64,000 nt of DNA from Magicicada septendecula. Taxonomy: Eukaryota; Arthropoda; Insecta; Hemiptera; Cicadidae. Each line of letters starts with the position of its first letter. Position 1 is the stretch's first letter. Positions 50,901 through 62,887 of the stretch are shown piece after piece. The stretch is taken from positions 1 to 64,000 of the forward strand of contig JAWRYS010001445.1 of NCBI GenBank assembly GCA_034769895.1, in the 5' to 3' direction. The position numbers and the translations under genes were made by a program. The notes under the pieces were generated by a model. It was not told the DNA's origin. It made no database searches and saw only the letters and a list, made by a program, of their open reading frames with translations.

Positions 50901-52120
50901 TTTAAAACGTGCAAAATGACACATGTATGTGTACGTACAATTTGAAAGCAAATAGTAAAATTATAACTGAACTGTAAACAAATTAATTAATTACTTGGCT
51001 AATTAATATAGCCTATGACGAGCAATTAATTAATATGTGAACAAATACAAAAGTATCACGAATATCATGATTCCATTAGTTTGCACATAAACACTAATTA
51101 TTGAGCTGGCATGATAACCATCTTCGACCTGTCCGCGTGCCTTGAGTATAAAACCCGGAACGATTCTATACGAAGGGCCAGATGCTAATAATTTGCTCAC
51201 GGGGACACTTACGTCAGTTTGGTCAGCGACATAAAATAGACGCCAATCATTCTAGACTTCCACATCTAACCGACAACAGACTTCGACATCCTCAACATCG
51301 TTACCAACACCATCATCATCATCATCGTCAAGGAACAACACACACACCAGGATGACTCAACGTTGAGGTGAAAAATAAACAATTATTGTTATAAAGAAAG
51401 ATAGTAAACAAGTTTAATCATGGTATACAAAGAAGAAGAAATATATAATTTATAATTGTACATTGTGTAATTACAAAAATTAAAATAATTAAAATAATTT
51501 AAGCATGTAATTTTAACATCTGTTTTATAGTAAATTTTAGTTAGTTAAAATGGGTGCACAATAATTAATATTGGTTGAAATATTTTATTTCAGACACCCA
51601 ACTAATTGAAACAATTTTATAAATTTTGTATGTATTCGTTTTATATGTTGAAATTTATATGTTCATATTTGTGTTTATTTTTTATTGTTTGCATATTAGT
51701 TATGTGTAATAATTTATTTATAATGTGTATACTACGATTAATGCATGTAAAACAACTTTTTTTTAAAGCCATTTTAAAATAAATATTTTTTTTTAATATT
51801 TAAAGAATTTGTTTTTCTGATAATTTAATGTTTTTTTTAGCGTTTATTCCACGCCACAAAAACTTTTTCCTCTTTTCTTACGTAAAATTTATTGTGCAAC
51901 AAAAGGACACTTAATTTAACGAACACAGAATTCCCACGACTTAGCTGTTAGGTTATTCGATAGTTACGTTGATACTCTTCAAATACATAATATGCGTATA
52001 TAAATTGTAATGTTGCACTTAATGAGCGATTATATATTATATTGATACGACAATTACGTAACGTTCTCGAAAATTCGAGAGTGCCGTTTTACACTTTTCT
52101 CAGCTAGCCGAGCAGGTGCG
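44974..52120. other. No gene supported; possible promoter near 51.15 kb
   Basis: AT-rich sequence with a less AT-rich island at about 45,790-46,450 that has no convincing coding frame. The short frame at 48896-49150 contains a GTAAGA donor-like site at about 48968 but no recognisable protein. Frames at 49431-49661, 49812-50030 and 50494-50799 show no motif. TATAAAA at 51147 followed by a CA-rich leader is described separately. Confidence 0.4.
51147..51354 (+). promoter_or_regulatory. Possible core promoter and leader exon
   Basis: TATAAAA at 51147-51153 is followed by less AT-rich sequence, a CATCATCATCATC run (51310-51327) and an ATG at 51352 with CACCAGG upstream. The reading after the ATG stops within five codons unless it is spliced at the nearby GT dinucleotides. 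Insect genes with a short first coding exon look like this, but no second exon was found. Treat as a hint. Confidence 0.2.
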
Positions 52121-52487
52121 GCGTCATAGTGAAGGCCGTGAAGTCATGTAGCTTCTAGACTATTCGAAATCTAGTAACTACGCAAATTATGTTGGAACGC
52201 TGCCAGGAGTATGGAGACTTATTCTGGAACATCTGCTGGATCTGGGGTTCCACGAGATCTACGGCCGGTTTAGTTAGTTACATCTGGCAATATTGTAGAG
52301 TGTGGATCAAGTGATTGTTGCGGATTAGTGGAAAGCGGTTATTGTGTTTAATTAGTGCGGAACTCTATTACTTGATATTATTATTGTGTGCTATCTGTGA
52401 CTACTGAAGCTGGTAATTAGTGACTTCATAGGTGTCTGTATTTTCTTTCCACTGAACAACACGACGATCCGTGAGACATTCGTAACA
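52121..52487 (+). repeat. Gypsy-family LTR relic
   Basis: Carries the same ordered blocks as the LTR at 27730-28157, on the opposite strand: GTAACTACGCAAATTATG, TCAAGTGATTGTTGCGGATT, ATTAGTGCGGAACT and AATTAGTGACTTCAT. It ends GAACAACACGACGATCCGTG then CGTAACA. Just upstream, TCAGCTAGCCGAGCAGGTGC matches the end of the integrase region next to the 28 kb LTR, so a sliver of pol end is included. No internal domain is left. Confidence 0.75.
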
Positions 52488-55400
52488 ATATGTCTGCCTG
52501 CAGATGTTTTACGTAAAACCTTGTTGGCGACTAAAGAAATGAAATACTGTAGCCGTCCCACTAAACCCTGCTTGACAATGCCAACTGAGTTTAATTATAC
52601 CCATTGTAAGAGGAAAGCCTAGGTTTTCCTTAATTTTGCTACCTATCAGTCGTTTTCTGCAAGATAATAAGAGGTGGAATATCACCACTACCACCATTTT
52701 CTTCTTCTCCTTCTTCTTCTTCTTTTCTTCTTTCTTGTGCAATAGCGGAACCCGAATGTAAGACCGTACAGGTTACGGAGAAGGTGAAGTACATATAACA
52801 CAGACATGTGGAAAGACAGAATTAACGCAATCGATTACTTATAGATTAGATGAATGTTAAGGGTATGTTAAACATTTGCTCAAAGTAGACAATCAAGAAA
52901 TATTTTGGAATAGGCTTTAAGAAGATCTAAACGAGTAACAGATTGTTTACCACAGGGCTCTTACATTATTTGAGCAGTCAACTATAGTTTAAGCAGCCGA
53001 GCGTTATGGAGGGATAGTACTATGAACCTTTCCAAGAAATAGTCAAACACGAAGAAGAAGAAAAAATGACATTTATTTATAAAGTAATTTAGGTTACAGA
53101 TTATTGTTCAGGTAAGTTATTGTCCAGGTATTGTCTAAAGATTATTTTCCAGATACCGAGACAGTAGGAAAACCTGAAACACAAATTTAGAATTAAAAAT
53201 TTTTTTAATCGCAAAAAGCCATGTAAAATATCAAATTAAAGAGAACTTTAACCAAAATTTGAACACAGTGTTCAGTTTTGGAAAATAACATTTTGGGAAC
53301 CAACGGACGAAGGTGGAACAAAATTTTCAAAACAAATCACAAAATCCATGTAATGTATCAAATTAAAAAAAATTAATAAAGTAAATAGCCTATAGTGTTC
53401 AATTTTGAAATTTCAAAATTTTTGAAACATTAAGGCCCTAAAATGAGATAAAAAATTTAAAGGAAAATGAAACATCCATGCCGGGACAGAATAAAGGGAA
53501 GTTCATCCCAAGTCCAATCGTAGCGTTTAAACTGCAAATTTCGTTATCTATAGGGATACCACGAGCCAAAAACGGAAGCTAAAATTTAAGGAAAATTGAA
53601 AAAGTTTATGTAGAGAATCGATCTGTAAGGAATTTCATTGAAAATACAAACTCGATGTCTTTAATAATCTGATAAAATTAATATCACTCAATATGCCTAG
53701 CATGTTGGACCGCCTTCAAAACCTTTTGAAGCTAAAACAGTTTATAAAAATCTTTACACATTATTAATAATTATGCACATGTGTAAACATTGTTAGGTAT
53801 AGACCAATAGATATCTATGGAAACATATAAAAACCTAAAATCTAGGACATAATTATTTGTCAATTAGACATTATGGTTACAAATTTAAATAAAACATCGA
53901 TGCAGTTGCTTAAATTTTGAGTCATATATTCTATGATTTTCTGCTTTACAATTTTATTTTACTACAATAATGATAGAGTAATCGGGGTTTTCGTAATATT
54001 TTTGATAATTGAAATCTAAACGGTTAATAGGTTAATGATATTAATAGATTTTATATTGAAAAACCTCAATAATAAATTAATGTATTTCCTTCAAAATAGT
54101 GTGTTAGTTCTGCATCCACGAAGCTTACTATAGGAAATGAATAAATCCGTTCAAGTATATAAGACAACTATCTAATATCAACGTTAATCAGAAAAATAAA
54201 TAGATATTATTACCTAAATCAACTTCTGGATTCTGTATGGTTGAAAGAGAAAATAAAAAATCTGACAATTGTGTTTTTAAAAGACAATTTCATTCCAAAA
54301 GTGCATACAGCGTATGACTGGATCACCATCTGAGTTGTTTAAAATTTCTATCGTGCCTCAAATTCAATGTTGGTAAATGATTAACAAGCCTAATGGTAGA
54401 GCCTCCTACAGCCTCTTAAGTGACGATTGCCATAGCTTTTAACACGGAAAGTGTCGTCGCGTTGAGATAATCTATTTGATCGGCTCGACCAAGTCGTTCT
54501 CTAAATTAGGGTATAAATTACAAAAATGTACTAATTTAATCAGTAGTTCACCTTTATTAGAGGTAGGTCTACTGCATATAATATACAACATGATTATAAA
54601 AAATTTATTTGACCATCACATACAGTATTTATTTAGACGCATGACCTTCAAAAATCTGGTATTCTTTTGTAATGCCTCGGTACAAGAAAGTTCCAGTGAG
54701 AGTTTGATTTGATCAACTATAGATAAACGCTTGCTCAAGTATTCTTGCGCTAGAATGTGCGACACTAAATTTGAGTTGATTGTATAATGATGCATCTTTT
54801 TAGTAATTTTTAACTGATATCCGATTAATAATTTATTCGTCAGCAAGATTTTTATAACATAAGTTGTCTTTATTTGTCAAAATCCGTTATCTATTAGAAC
54901 TTAATCTAGTTCCATAGAAATTATGTCTTCTGCTGTTTCAGTCAAACCTAATGTGATATGGTGTTCATGTAATATTCAAAGTTTTAGGATATGTTCAAAA
55001 ATAAGTAATACATTGGTGAATATTGCAACTATAAACCTAGCTGAAATCCAGTTCCATGAACTGTTAGGAAAGTAACAGCACCTCTTACACACTGGCATAT
55101 AGATGATAGCGAAGCACAACACTACGTTTGTATTTTTTAGCAATAATATTTTATTATTGTGCGTAATATAATACTTATTTTGCTGTAATAATATTTTTTG
55201 CTGTTTTTTAAAGGGATTAAAAAAACGAAATATTATTTAGTAGTGCTTGTTTTGATTACTGAGTATTTCGGATTACTAGAGAGTTTACATCACCGCGACC
55301 GAAATATATTATCTTTTTATTCTTTAGTAATATCCATGTTTCATCTTTTGTAATATCCATGTAATATCTTTTCATCCAGTAATATCCATTCTTTGGCACT

Positions 55401-57442
55401 TCTTATTTTGGTAACAAGTATGTGGTATATGCAACTAGCGGAGAATACATATTTGTAGAAGGTAGTAAGAGTTTTACTGGAGTTACGACAACAAATACGT
55501 TTTTATTGAACCTTCAGAGTTGTGACTCTCACTTAAAAAATACAGTGTGTCATATGCTGTATAATAAGTAAATTACTAATCAATAAATTTGTGTTTTGGA
55601 AATTTCACAGAAAATACACGCTGGGAATATCGCTTTCTACAGATATAAATTCATGCTAAATTTATATCCGTAGATATCCCAGATTATACATTTATATTCC
55701 CGCCCACCTGAGTGGGAATTTTTTATAAATGTTATGTAGTAAGTTTACTTATTAATAGTTGTATTGAAACTGAGAAGAGACAGCTGAGAATGTTAAAAGG
55801 AATAGGTAATAAGAATCACTATTGAATACAACAGCAGAAGCAATATATAGCGGCAAATAAATCAAGAGGTGAATAGAAAAATAGGGAGCTTATACATTGT
55901 AAAAATTATAAAATAAATTGGCGCAGATAACAAAATGGCGTGGCCATGTAATGCGCAAGCATGAATGTTGTTGTTGTTATTGTAGTGTCCTCTACAGAGT
56001 CTTAGAAGCTTCCATTGGTCTCTTGGACCTCGTTAGATGTGTTGTTGACTTTGTGTACGAACGGAGTTCAGGATTATTAGCGGTCTATTGTTAGCATGGC
56101 TGCTTCAACTGAAGGGCAGGGTGGAAGATATGTGGTAGTGTCAGCTCAGTGTTGGGGCAGTTATTGCTGTTTCTGTACGTCTTTGTGCCATCCGTATTGA
56201 TATTCATTTCTCCAAGGTCATCAGTTCGGAGTCTTGCTATTATGGTAGAAACAAGTAGAAATGTCAGTGTTGAAAAAATTACGTAATAAAAACGAAAGAC
56301 GGGGTACGCAGAGGAAGATTTAAAATGAACTAGGAGGAATACAACACAGAGGACTTGAGGACGATAGTAGGAGGGCGACACAGGACTTCATCCTAGTAGG
56401 ATGAAGTGGAAGCAAGAAGAAAAGGAAATCCTGGTTGACAGAACAGAGTGAAACGAGCAGCTATAGTTACACAAGGAACATACAGCTAGTAATAACAATA
56501 ACAAGCAGAAGTTATAATTAACTTCTACAAGTAATTAGTTACGTTATCGAATCAAGGTAAAGAAAGTTGTGTATTCAGAAATATAAACGCGATGGGAATC
56601 GAATCTCTGGCACATAATGTAGTCAGCATCTATATCCCGATGACACCAAGACTGCTATATTCGTTTCAGTTTAGATTTCACATCTCATCTCATTGCAGTA
56701 TTGACTATAGGATCGTGATAGTTCTTACATGAATAACGATACCGCTGTATTCCGGTCCAGCGAGCGGACAATGCAATTACGAGAGTTGGAGAAGTAATAC
56801 ATCTGTTGACTTATACTCCCTCGCCTGTTTGCACTAAGCGAAAAGATTTCACTAATAGCCACATCGTCATACTCAAACAATCACTTCGTGTATGTCATAT
56901 TTGCTCATAACTGAATGTCCGTTGTGAATTAATTGTCAACATAAGTTTGTATTATGAATGACAGTGTTTTATCGATCGTTATTCATGACTTGGCTTCGGG
57001 TCCGATACAAGCAAAACTGTTTTTGTTTTCTTAATCAGCTATAGAATAGTGGAAATGACACGTGGCTTAGAAAATAAAAACAAGTTGCTGACTGTTGTTT
57101 ATAGTACATATGCGATTGCTCTATTATCAAAATCCAACGAGAAATTTGAAAAAAGGATAAGAGGTCATTGGAATTAGATCACCTTGTAGTCTTGAGGACA
57201 TGGTAGTAGGTGGAAGTAACAGTAATGATTAAAATTTTGAAATTACACATAACAAAGAACAGAAAAACAATTAAGTTATTAAAAATTTAATAAGAAATCG
57301 CGTAAGCTTCTGGGATATCTGGATTTAAACCACCACAGACAACACTCTTCAACAGACTTCAGAAAATTATTAAAATATAAAAACATTGATGTTAAGTCTT
57401 TGTGTGACTAGATGTAGCATAACAACAATACCGTATACATAC
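52488..57442. other. No gene; CTT repeat and a palindromic patch
   Basis: AT-rich sequence. A CTT-rich simple repeat lies at 52698-52737. Around 53217-53290 and 53340-53413 the words ATGTAA(A/T)(A/G)TATCAAATTAAA and GTGTTCA(A/G)TTTTG recur, an imperfect duplication. Large hairpins lie at 55621-55731. Open frames (54476-54712, 54616-54846, 56091-56381) have no motif. Confidence 0.45.
52698..52737. repeat. CTT-rich simple repeat
   Basis: Imperfect TTC/CTT repeats; the lysine/glutamate-rich minus frame over it is an artefact. Confidence 0.9.
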
Positions 57443-57600
57443 TGTTACGACGGTCGCACTGATCGTCGTGTTGTTTAGTGGAAACAGAATAACTGACACC
57501 AATAAAATCCCTATTTCCAACTTTACTTACAAATTAACAAATTAATGACAATTTAATTAGATGTCATAAACAACAGCATAAAATCAACGAAGGCAATCTT
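57443..57600 (-). repeat. Gypsy LTR end, fragment
   Basis: On the minus strand GTGTCAGTTATTCTGTTTCC is followed by ACTAAACAACACGACGATC and ends GTCGTAACA at 57443. This matches the end of the LTR at 52487 (ACTGAACAACACGACGATC ... CGTAACA). Only the 3' end of the LTR is recognisable; the boundary toward the RT piece is not sharp. Confidence 0.65.
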
Positions 57601-59076
57601 ATACAACAATTCAAGTAATAATTTGATGTTTACGTCGATGAATACCCACTTGCCAATATCCGCTCTTAAGGTCCAATGTGGAAAACAACTGACCTCTAGG
57701 TAGCCTGTCGAATGCATCGTCGACGCGAGGTAGTGGATAGCAATCTTTCTTTGTCATGTCGTTCAACTTTCTGTAGTTGAAAAACGTAAACAGCTATCAG
57801 CATGACCTGAGAACACCAGCACGTGATGAAGGCACGATTGTTACATCTGTCAACATGTCCTGTACTAACCAAGACATATCCTCCTTCTTCTAGCTAACGG
57901 AGGTCTGGCATAGGTTGATGTATCACTGTTGTATCTCATGTATTGATGCGATGTTGTACAAGGGAGATTCTCCCCAGTGTTTTCCCCCAAATTGCAAAAG
58001 CATCTTTAAATTCATGTAAAAACAGTCTGAGTTCTATTATCTCACCACATTAGGGATCGTCACATTAGAAGATGTGTTAAACAGTTCCTGTGGTAATTTT
58101 GAAGTTTCTGAAGGGTTTTCGTTGCGTCAGGCTACACAGGTCACAGCAGACATTTCACCTAGGTGTGTATTGTTTTGTAGAGTTACAGCCTGGTCCAAAC
58201 TATTCACCATTGTAATAGGTACATTTTTGGTTTGGTTTGGTTTTACTAACTTCTGGCAATTAAGATGCCCGGTGTGCTGGCTATTTGGGGTTTGAACGTG
58301 GTGCACTGGTTCCCTCTAGTATCTACCTCGGTTCTAACCATGATGATTTTTTTCTGAGTTTGATGGGTTAGTTATGGCCACTAGATTTATCACGGCTATT
58401 AATTTTTCTGAAGTATCTGTTGTGGAGAGCATTACGTCTTCTTGCCAGATTCTTAATACATTGTTTTTGAAGTCGACTACAAAGCCGTACGCATTCATAA
58501 TGTCCACACCAAAAATTGCTTCGTCCATAATGTCAGGAACAAGCACTTCGTGATCAAGCTCAAGTCGATGGAGACGTAGGTGTATTTCCACTTTACCAAA
58601 TACTTTTGCAAGCCTTCTAGTAGCTGTTGGCAAGCTGCAAGAGCATATTGGTTTGGAATGTTTCACCAGATCAGGGCGCACAATGGAAACTGTGGCATCC
58701 GTGTCAACTGTAATTGAGGTCGGCCTTTCTTGAACGAATCCGTTAACTACAAAGTTCCCTCTGTTTTCTAAAGTGTAGAAATTTCGAATTATTTAGAGAA
58801 TTTGTTCTACCAGTTAGTTAGCACACTCCACGTTGTACCGAATACTGCTCGTTTCCCTATTCCTTAACTCGGGACTGACAATCTCGTTGTAGAAGTACAG
58901 GTTTTCCATGTGTATAACACTGTGGTCTTCCATACTTTCTTCCTTTATAGTGTGGTGCCGACGTTGGGTCTCTGTTCCTTGTTTTTCCTCTTCATCATCT
59001 GTGCCGTCGCAATATTTTAGTGCGCGGAGTTTATGGCTTTTCCAAGAAGAAGCAGCGGTCTCAAATTGTAAAACAT
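57601..59076 (-). pseudogene. Ty3/gypsy gag end, protease and start of RT, relic
   Basis: Minus strand. The gag remainder after the LINE reads VLQFETAASSWKSHKLRALK. The protease region has ITVDTDATVSIVRPDLV (near 58700) and DIMDEAIFGVDIMNAYGF (58334-58681); the active-site motif is DTD where DTG is normal. The RT start is seen in pieces near 57650-57960 (QLFSTLDLKSGYWQVGIHR), with frameshifts and stops in between. After that the element jumps directly to LTR sequence, so most of RT, RNase H and integrase are deleted. Together with the gag at 62888-63645 it forms one minus-strand gypsy relic. Family assignment to Ty3/gypsy is by the RT and protease motifs. Confidence 0.82.
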
Positions 59077-59090
59077 TACTTTACTTTACT

Positions 59091-60389
59091 TTATCCAATC
59101 CCCGCTCTCGGCAGTTCAGCCATTCGGCGGCGAGCCTCCCAGTACAGACAGGATAAAGTTCGCGTTTGCAGGTTCGCCAGTTCAGGACAGACAGGCAGGT
59201 GTTGTCCATCCATCATTCCTCCATTGCACAGCGGGCAGATGTTGGAATTCACCAGGCCGAATCGGTGTAAATGGGCTTGGAGGTAGTCGTGGCCAGTGCA
59301 TAGTCTGAACTCCGCGACCGCAGTCGATCTCTTGAGGGTTCGTGAAATTGGTGTTGTAAGAAGAGACTCCCACTTTTTGCCTCTGCCGGCTTCTGTATGT
59401 ATTTGTTTCAGGTAGTTCTTTACGGCCATGTCAATCTGATATTTCGCCGATGATAGACTAGTGGGGGTGTCAGGTTGCTGCATTAGGGCTCCATTTTTTG
59501 CAAGCTTGTCCGCTTCTTCATTTCCGTTAACACCAACATTGCTGGGGATCCATTGTAGGTGGACAACCCAGTTGCCATGTATGAGGGTAGCGAGAACTTC
59601 ACGTGTACGGAGCGTCAAGATGCAGTCCGTGGGACTGTTTTCAGCTAGTGCGACAATGGCGGCTTGAGAATCGATAAAGAAGACGACTCGCTTTAGTTGG
59701 ATACTTTGGCATTTAGCTAGTTGTTCTGCGGCCATTTGGATAGCTTTGACTTCGCCGTCGTAGTTGCTGGAGTGCAGTCCCACAGCACAGCTTATTTGGA
59801 AAATTTTAGAATATGCTCCGGCACCAGTTCCACGGTTGGGTAACATTGATCCATCAGTAAAAATATGCAACCATTCCTTTTCAGGATAGAGGGTGTGGAT
59901 TGTTTCTATAGCGGATTTTTTGAGTTCATGTGGATCTGTAAGGTATTTTGGCGCCGACTGGTCAATCAGAGTTAGTCTTTTCACCGGCGTTGCATCAAAA
60001 ACAGTGTTGTATACTTGCAGGGGTGCAGGGTTTCCCGTATTGACCTTGTATTTGTCTCTGAGTTTCTCGGCCCATTGGATAGGGGTAGTTTGCGTTTTTA
60101 ATCTATGGTTTGCTGGCGTAAAACCGTTCCAGTGTTTGTGGTCAACTCGTCTAGATCTTTCCCAGAACTTGAGTGTCAATTTCTCTCTTCTTGAAGTGAG
60201 TGGCTCTATGTCGGTTTGAATTTCCATCGCTTGAATTGGTGTTGAGAAAGCGCCACCTGTGACCTGGACTTTGTCGAGCCTCTTCAGGTTATTGGAGCTT
60301 GCAAGGGAGGTTACTTCGCTGGCGTAGTCCATGGTGGGTCTCACTATGATTTGTATGCGGTTGCTAGCACATCTTGGGTACATCCCCAT
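59091..60389 (-). pseudogene. LINE pol, RNase H part (frameshifted)
   Basis: The frame overlaps the RT frame at 60344-60389 and continues it one base out of phase. RNase H at about residues 172-302: HIFTDGS (Asp 179), DGEVKAIQ (Glu 213), FFIDSQAAI (Asp 240) and NEEADKLAKNG (Asp 294). In WIPSNVGVNG an Asn stands where His is usual, a possible activity loss. A Cys/His module follows (HDYLQAHLHRFG, ICPLCNGG, DGQHLPVC) as is common in arthropod RNase H-bearing LINEs. It ends RAGIG and a TAA that is already the first unit of the TAAAG tail. The only serious break between RT and RNase H is the single-base deletion, so this copy is young. Confidence 0.9.
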
Positions 60390-62779
60390 TTTGTCGCTGC
60401 TAGCCGTTTCAATAAGCTTATGCGCTTCCCTCCCCGCTCAGCGGTTTCCTGGATGTGGCTGTTGAATGTCAGTTTTGTGTCTAGCTTGACGCCCAGGTAT
60501 TTCGCAATCGAAGTTTCAGGCAGGTTAGTTCCTTTATACTGAAGTTCGATTTTTGGAGGTTTAGTAGAGAGGGTAAAAAGTTGAAAAACCGTTTTATCAG
60601 GACTTATTACCATTTTGTTGCTGTCTGCCCAGGTTGCGACGTTTTTTGAAACAGAGTTGACTACTGATTCAAGGTGGGAGGTGCTGCTTGTAGTTGCCCA
60701 CAGGATGACATCATCTGCGTATAGAAGACAGGATATTCCAGGTATCTTATTGATCGCTGTTGTTAAGTCATTGATCATAATGTTGAAGAGCAGACAGCTG
60801 ATTACTGCGCCTTGGGGTAGTCCTTGTCGCTGTAATTTGTACTTAGAAGTGGTATTAACGAATTTAGTTCTGATGTAGCGTTCGGTTAGAAAGCTTTTTA
60901 TCCATGTGAGCATGTTGTTCTTCACTCCGAGCTCTCTGAGTTTGTATAGACGAAGTGCGCGCCAAACTTTGTCGTACGCAGCCTTGAAATCGATTAACAC
61001 AGCCAGTGTCGATTGTTTTCGATGGAAGCCGTCTTTAACCGCCTGAGTGAATTTAACTATTTGGTCTATTGTAGATCGATGTTGACGGAATCCTGCTTGA
61101 GCATCGCTGATTGCACCACTTGACTCTAGGAAAGTTCTTAGTCTGCGTTCCACCATCTTTTCCGCTATTTTGCAGCACACGCTGGTTAGCGAAATGGGCC
61201 TGTAGCTGCTCAGGCTGCTTCGAGGTTTTCCTTTTTTATAGATGGGGATTATCTCAGCTTTTTTCCATTGGTGAGGAATCCGATTATCCCATGTTAGATT
61301 GATAAGTTTTATGAAACATAGTTTAGCAGTGGTCCCAAGGTTCTTTAGGAAATCTGGGAAAATATTGTCAGGTCCAGCAGACTTGCAATTTTTTAAATCC
61401 CTTAAAGCTATTTCTAACTCTTGTATAGAGAAACGGGCAATCATAGAGCGGTGCTCTTCTTTAGTTGCTACGCTTGTTGTATGGCTCATTTGCACGCTTT
61501 TTCTTTCAGGACCGCTGACTTTCAGGGAGCTAACTGAGGCATAGAATTTGCAAAGACTGTTGGCTACTTGCACTGGACTGGTGAGGAGCTTGTCGTTCAC
61601 TTTCATGGGTTCCCATGCTTGCTTCTTCTTGTCATTATTTAAGCTTGATAGGAAATTGTGGGCTTTGGTGCCGTCCCTTCTGAAATCTAGTTTGGCGACA
61701 AAGTTCCTGTATGTACTTTCCTTGGCTTGGATGATGGCCCGAGTGAGAGCTGCTCGCTTCCTTCTTAATTCGGCACAGTCTTGTAGTAGCTTCGTTCTCT
61801 CAGCTTTCCTTCTCGCCTTGTTCCTTTCCTTCTGGAGATCGGTGAGAGTCGCATTCCAAAAGGGTTTATATTTTTTAACACTTCCTCGAGGTATGCTCTT
61901 CTTAGCAGTTTCTAGGATACCCTTAATAAATCTGTTAGTTGATTGATCAGGATTATCGGTGATGATACAAGGGGTGAGTATTTGGTTGGAGAATAGACTG
62001 AACTTCGGCCAGTTCGCCTTTTTGAAATTCCATCGCGGTAAGCGAGGCTCAATGGGGTTCTTCTGCTTGCTCCTTATGCTTAGCGCTAGGGTTCGGTGTC
62101 CACATCCTCCTATAGCTTCCTTAAGAGATATATTGGATCTGCTTACGAGATTGGCTTGAACTATCGCCAAATCGGGGGTGCTGTTGTGTCCAGCGAATGA
62201 TAAGAAGGTTGGTTCAGTCACGAGGTGAATCAGGTTTGTTGTATCAATCAGGTTTTCAATGGCGTGGCCAGGAGCATTAGTGTCCGAGTATCCCCATCGA
62301 GGGGAGTGTGCATTAAAATTTCCAATGACGATGCTGTTTCGGTGTCGGGATGCGTCTGCTATGTCGTCTGTACTGATCTTGTTATTTGGCGGGTTGTATA
62401 TTCCAATGTTCTTAAACAGGTGTCCATTATTCCACACTTTGATATTGACAGCTTTATGTTTATCTGTTTGTGTCATGGTGTGTAAAACGGCGAACTCGCA
62501 TGCCATTGTGCTCTTTACTCCCACTATGATGTCTGAGGCCACTTGTCTTGCTCGAAGTAAAACATAATTTGTGTAATTCGTCACATTAAAACAATCACTG
62601 GAGTCCGTAGAAGCTCCGGCTTCAACTAAGATGAAAACATCTGCGTCAAACGTTAAAACTTGAGTCTTGAACTCACAAAATTTTGAGGTGTTCAGGCCTC
62701 CCGCATTACAAAATAATATTCGGAGGCCATCGTTGAAGCCCTTAGAAGGGCTGGTTTTCCTCTTAGCTCTTCCTGTCAT
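60344..62779 (-). pseudogene. LINE pol, endonuclease and RT part
   Basis: 811 codons from the ATG at 62779 to a stop created by a one-base loss at about 60346. Endonuclease at about residues 18-235: LRILFCNAGGLN, IVIGNFNAHSPRWGYSDTNA (Asn 154 where GDFN is usual) and a GHRTLALSI end. A basic linker runs to about 460. RT at 465-811: CKSAGPDNIFPDFLK, SYRPISLTSVCCKIAEKMVE, QAGFRQHRST, LIDFKAAYDKVWR, GLPQGAVISCLLFN, the catalytic LLYADDVILW (Asp pair at 689-690) and YLGVKLDTKLTFNSHI. RT looks intact. The protein would act by target-primed reverse transcription. It stops where the finger-like connection to RNase H should continue, which is found in the next frame at 60389. Confidence 0.92.
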
Positions 62780-62887
62780 GTTTTGGGAGGATCGTGTAGG
62801 CGTATGTTTGCCGTAGCAGATTTAGCGTTACCCAGGGTGCACCAACTAGGAGGTACTGCTACTTTGCACCCCTAAGTAAAGTAAAGT

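Larger units (their letters stand above)
59077..62887 (-). mobile_element. I-like LINE (endonuclease, RT, RNase H) inserted in gypsy gag
   Basis: About 3.8 kb on the minus strand, splitting the gypsy gag between 62888 and 59076. It has one long coding region with endonuclease, reverse transcriptase and RNase H, which places it with RNase H-bearing LINEs such as the I group. No ORF1 is seen, so it may be 5' truncated. The sense 5' end reads CTTTACTTTACTTAGGGGTG and the 3' end is a TAAAG repeat beginning at the stop codon itself. A clean target duplication could not be identified because the flanks are repetitive. Confidence 0.85.
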
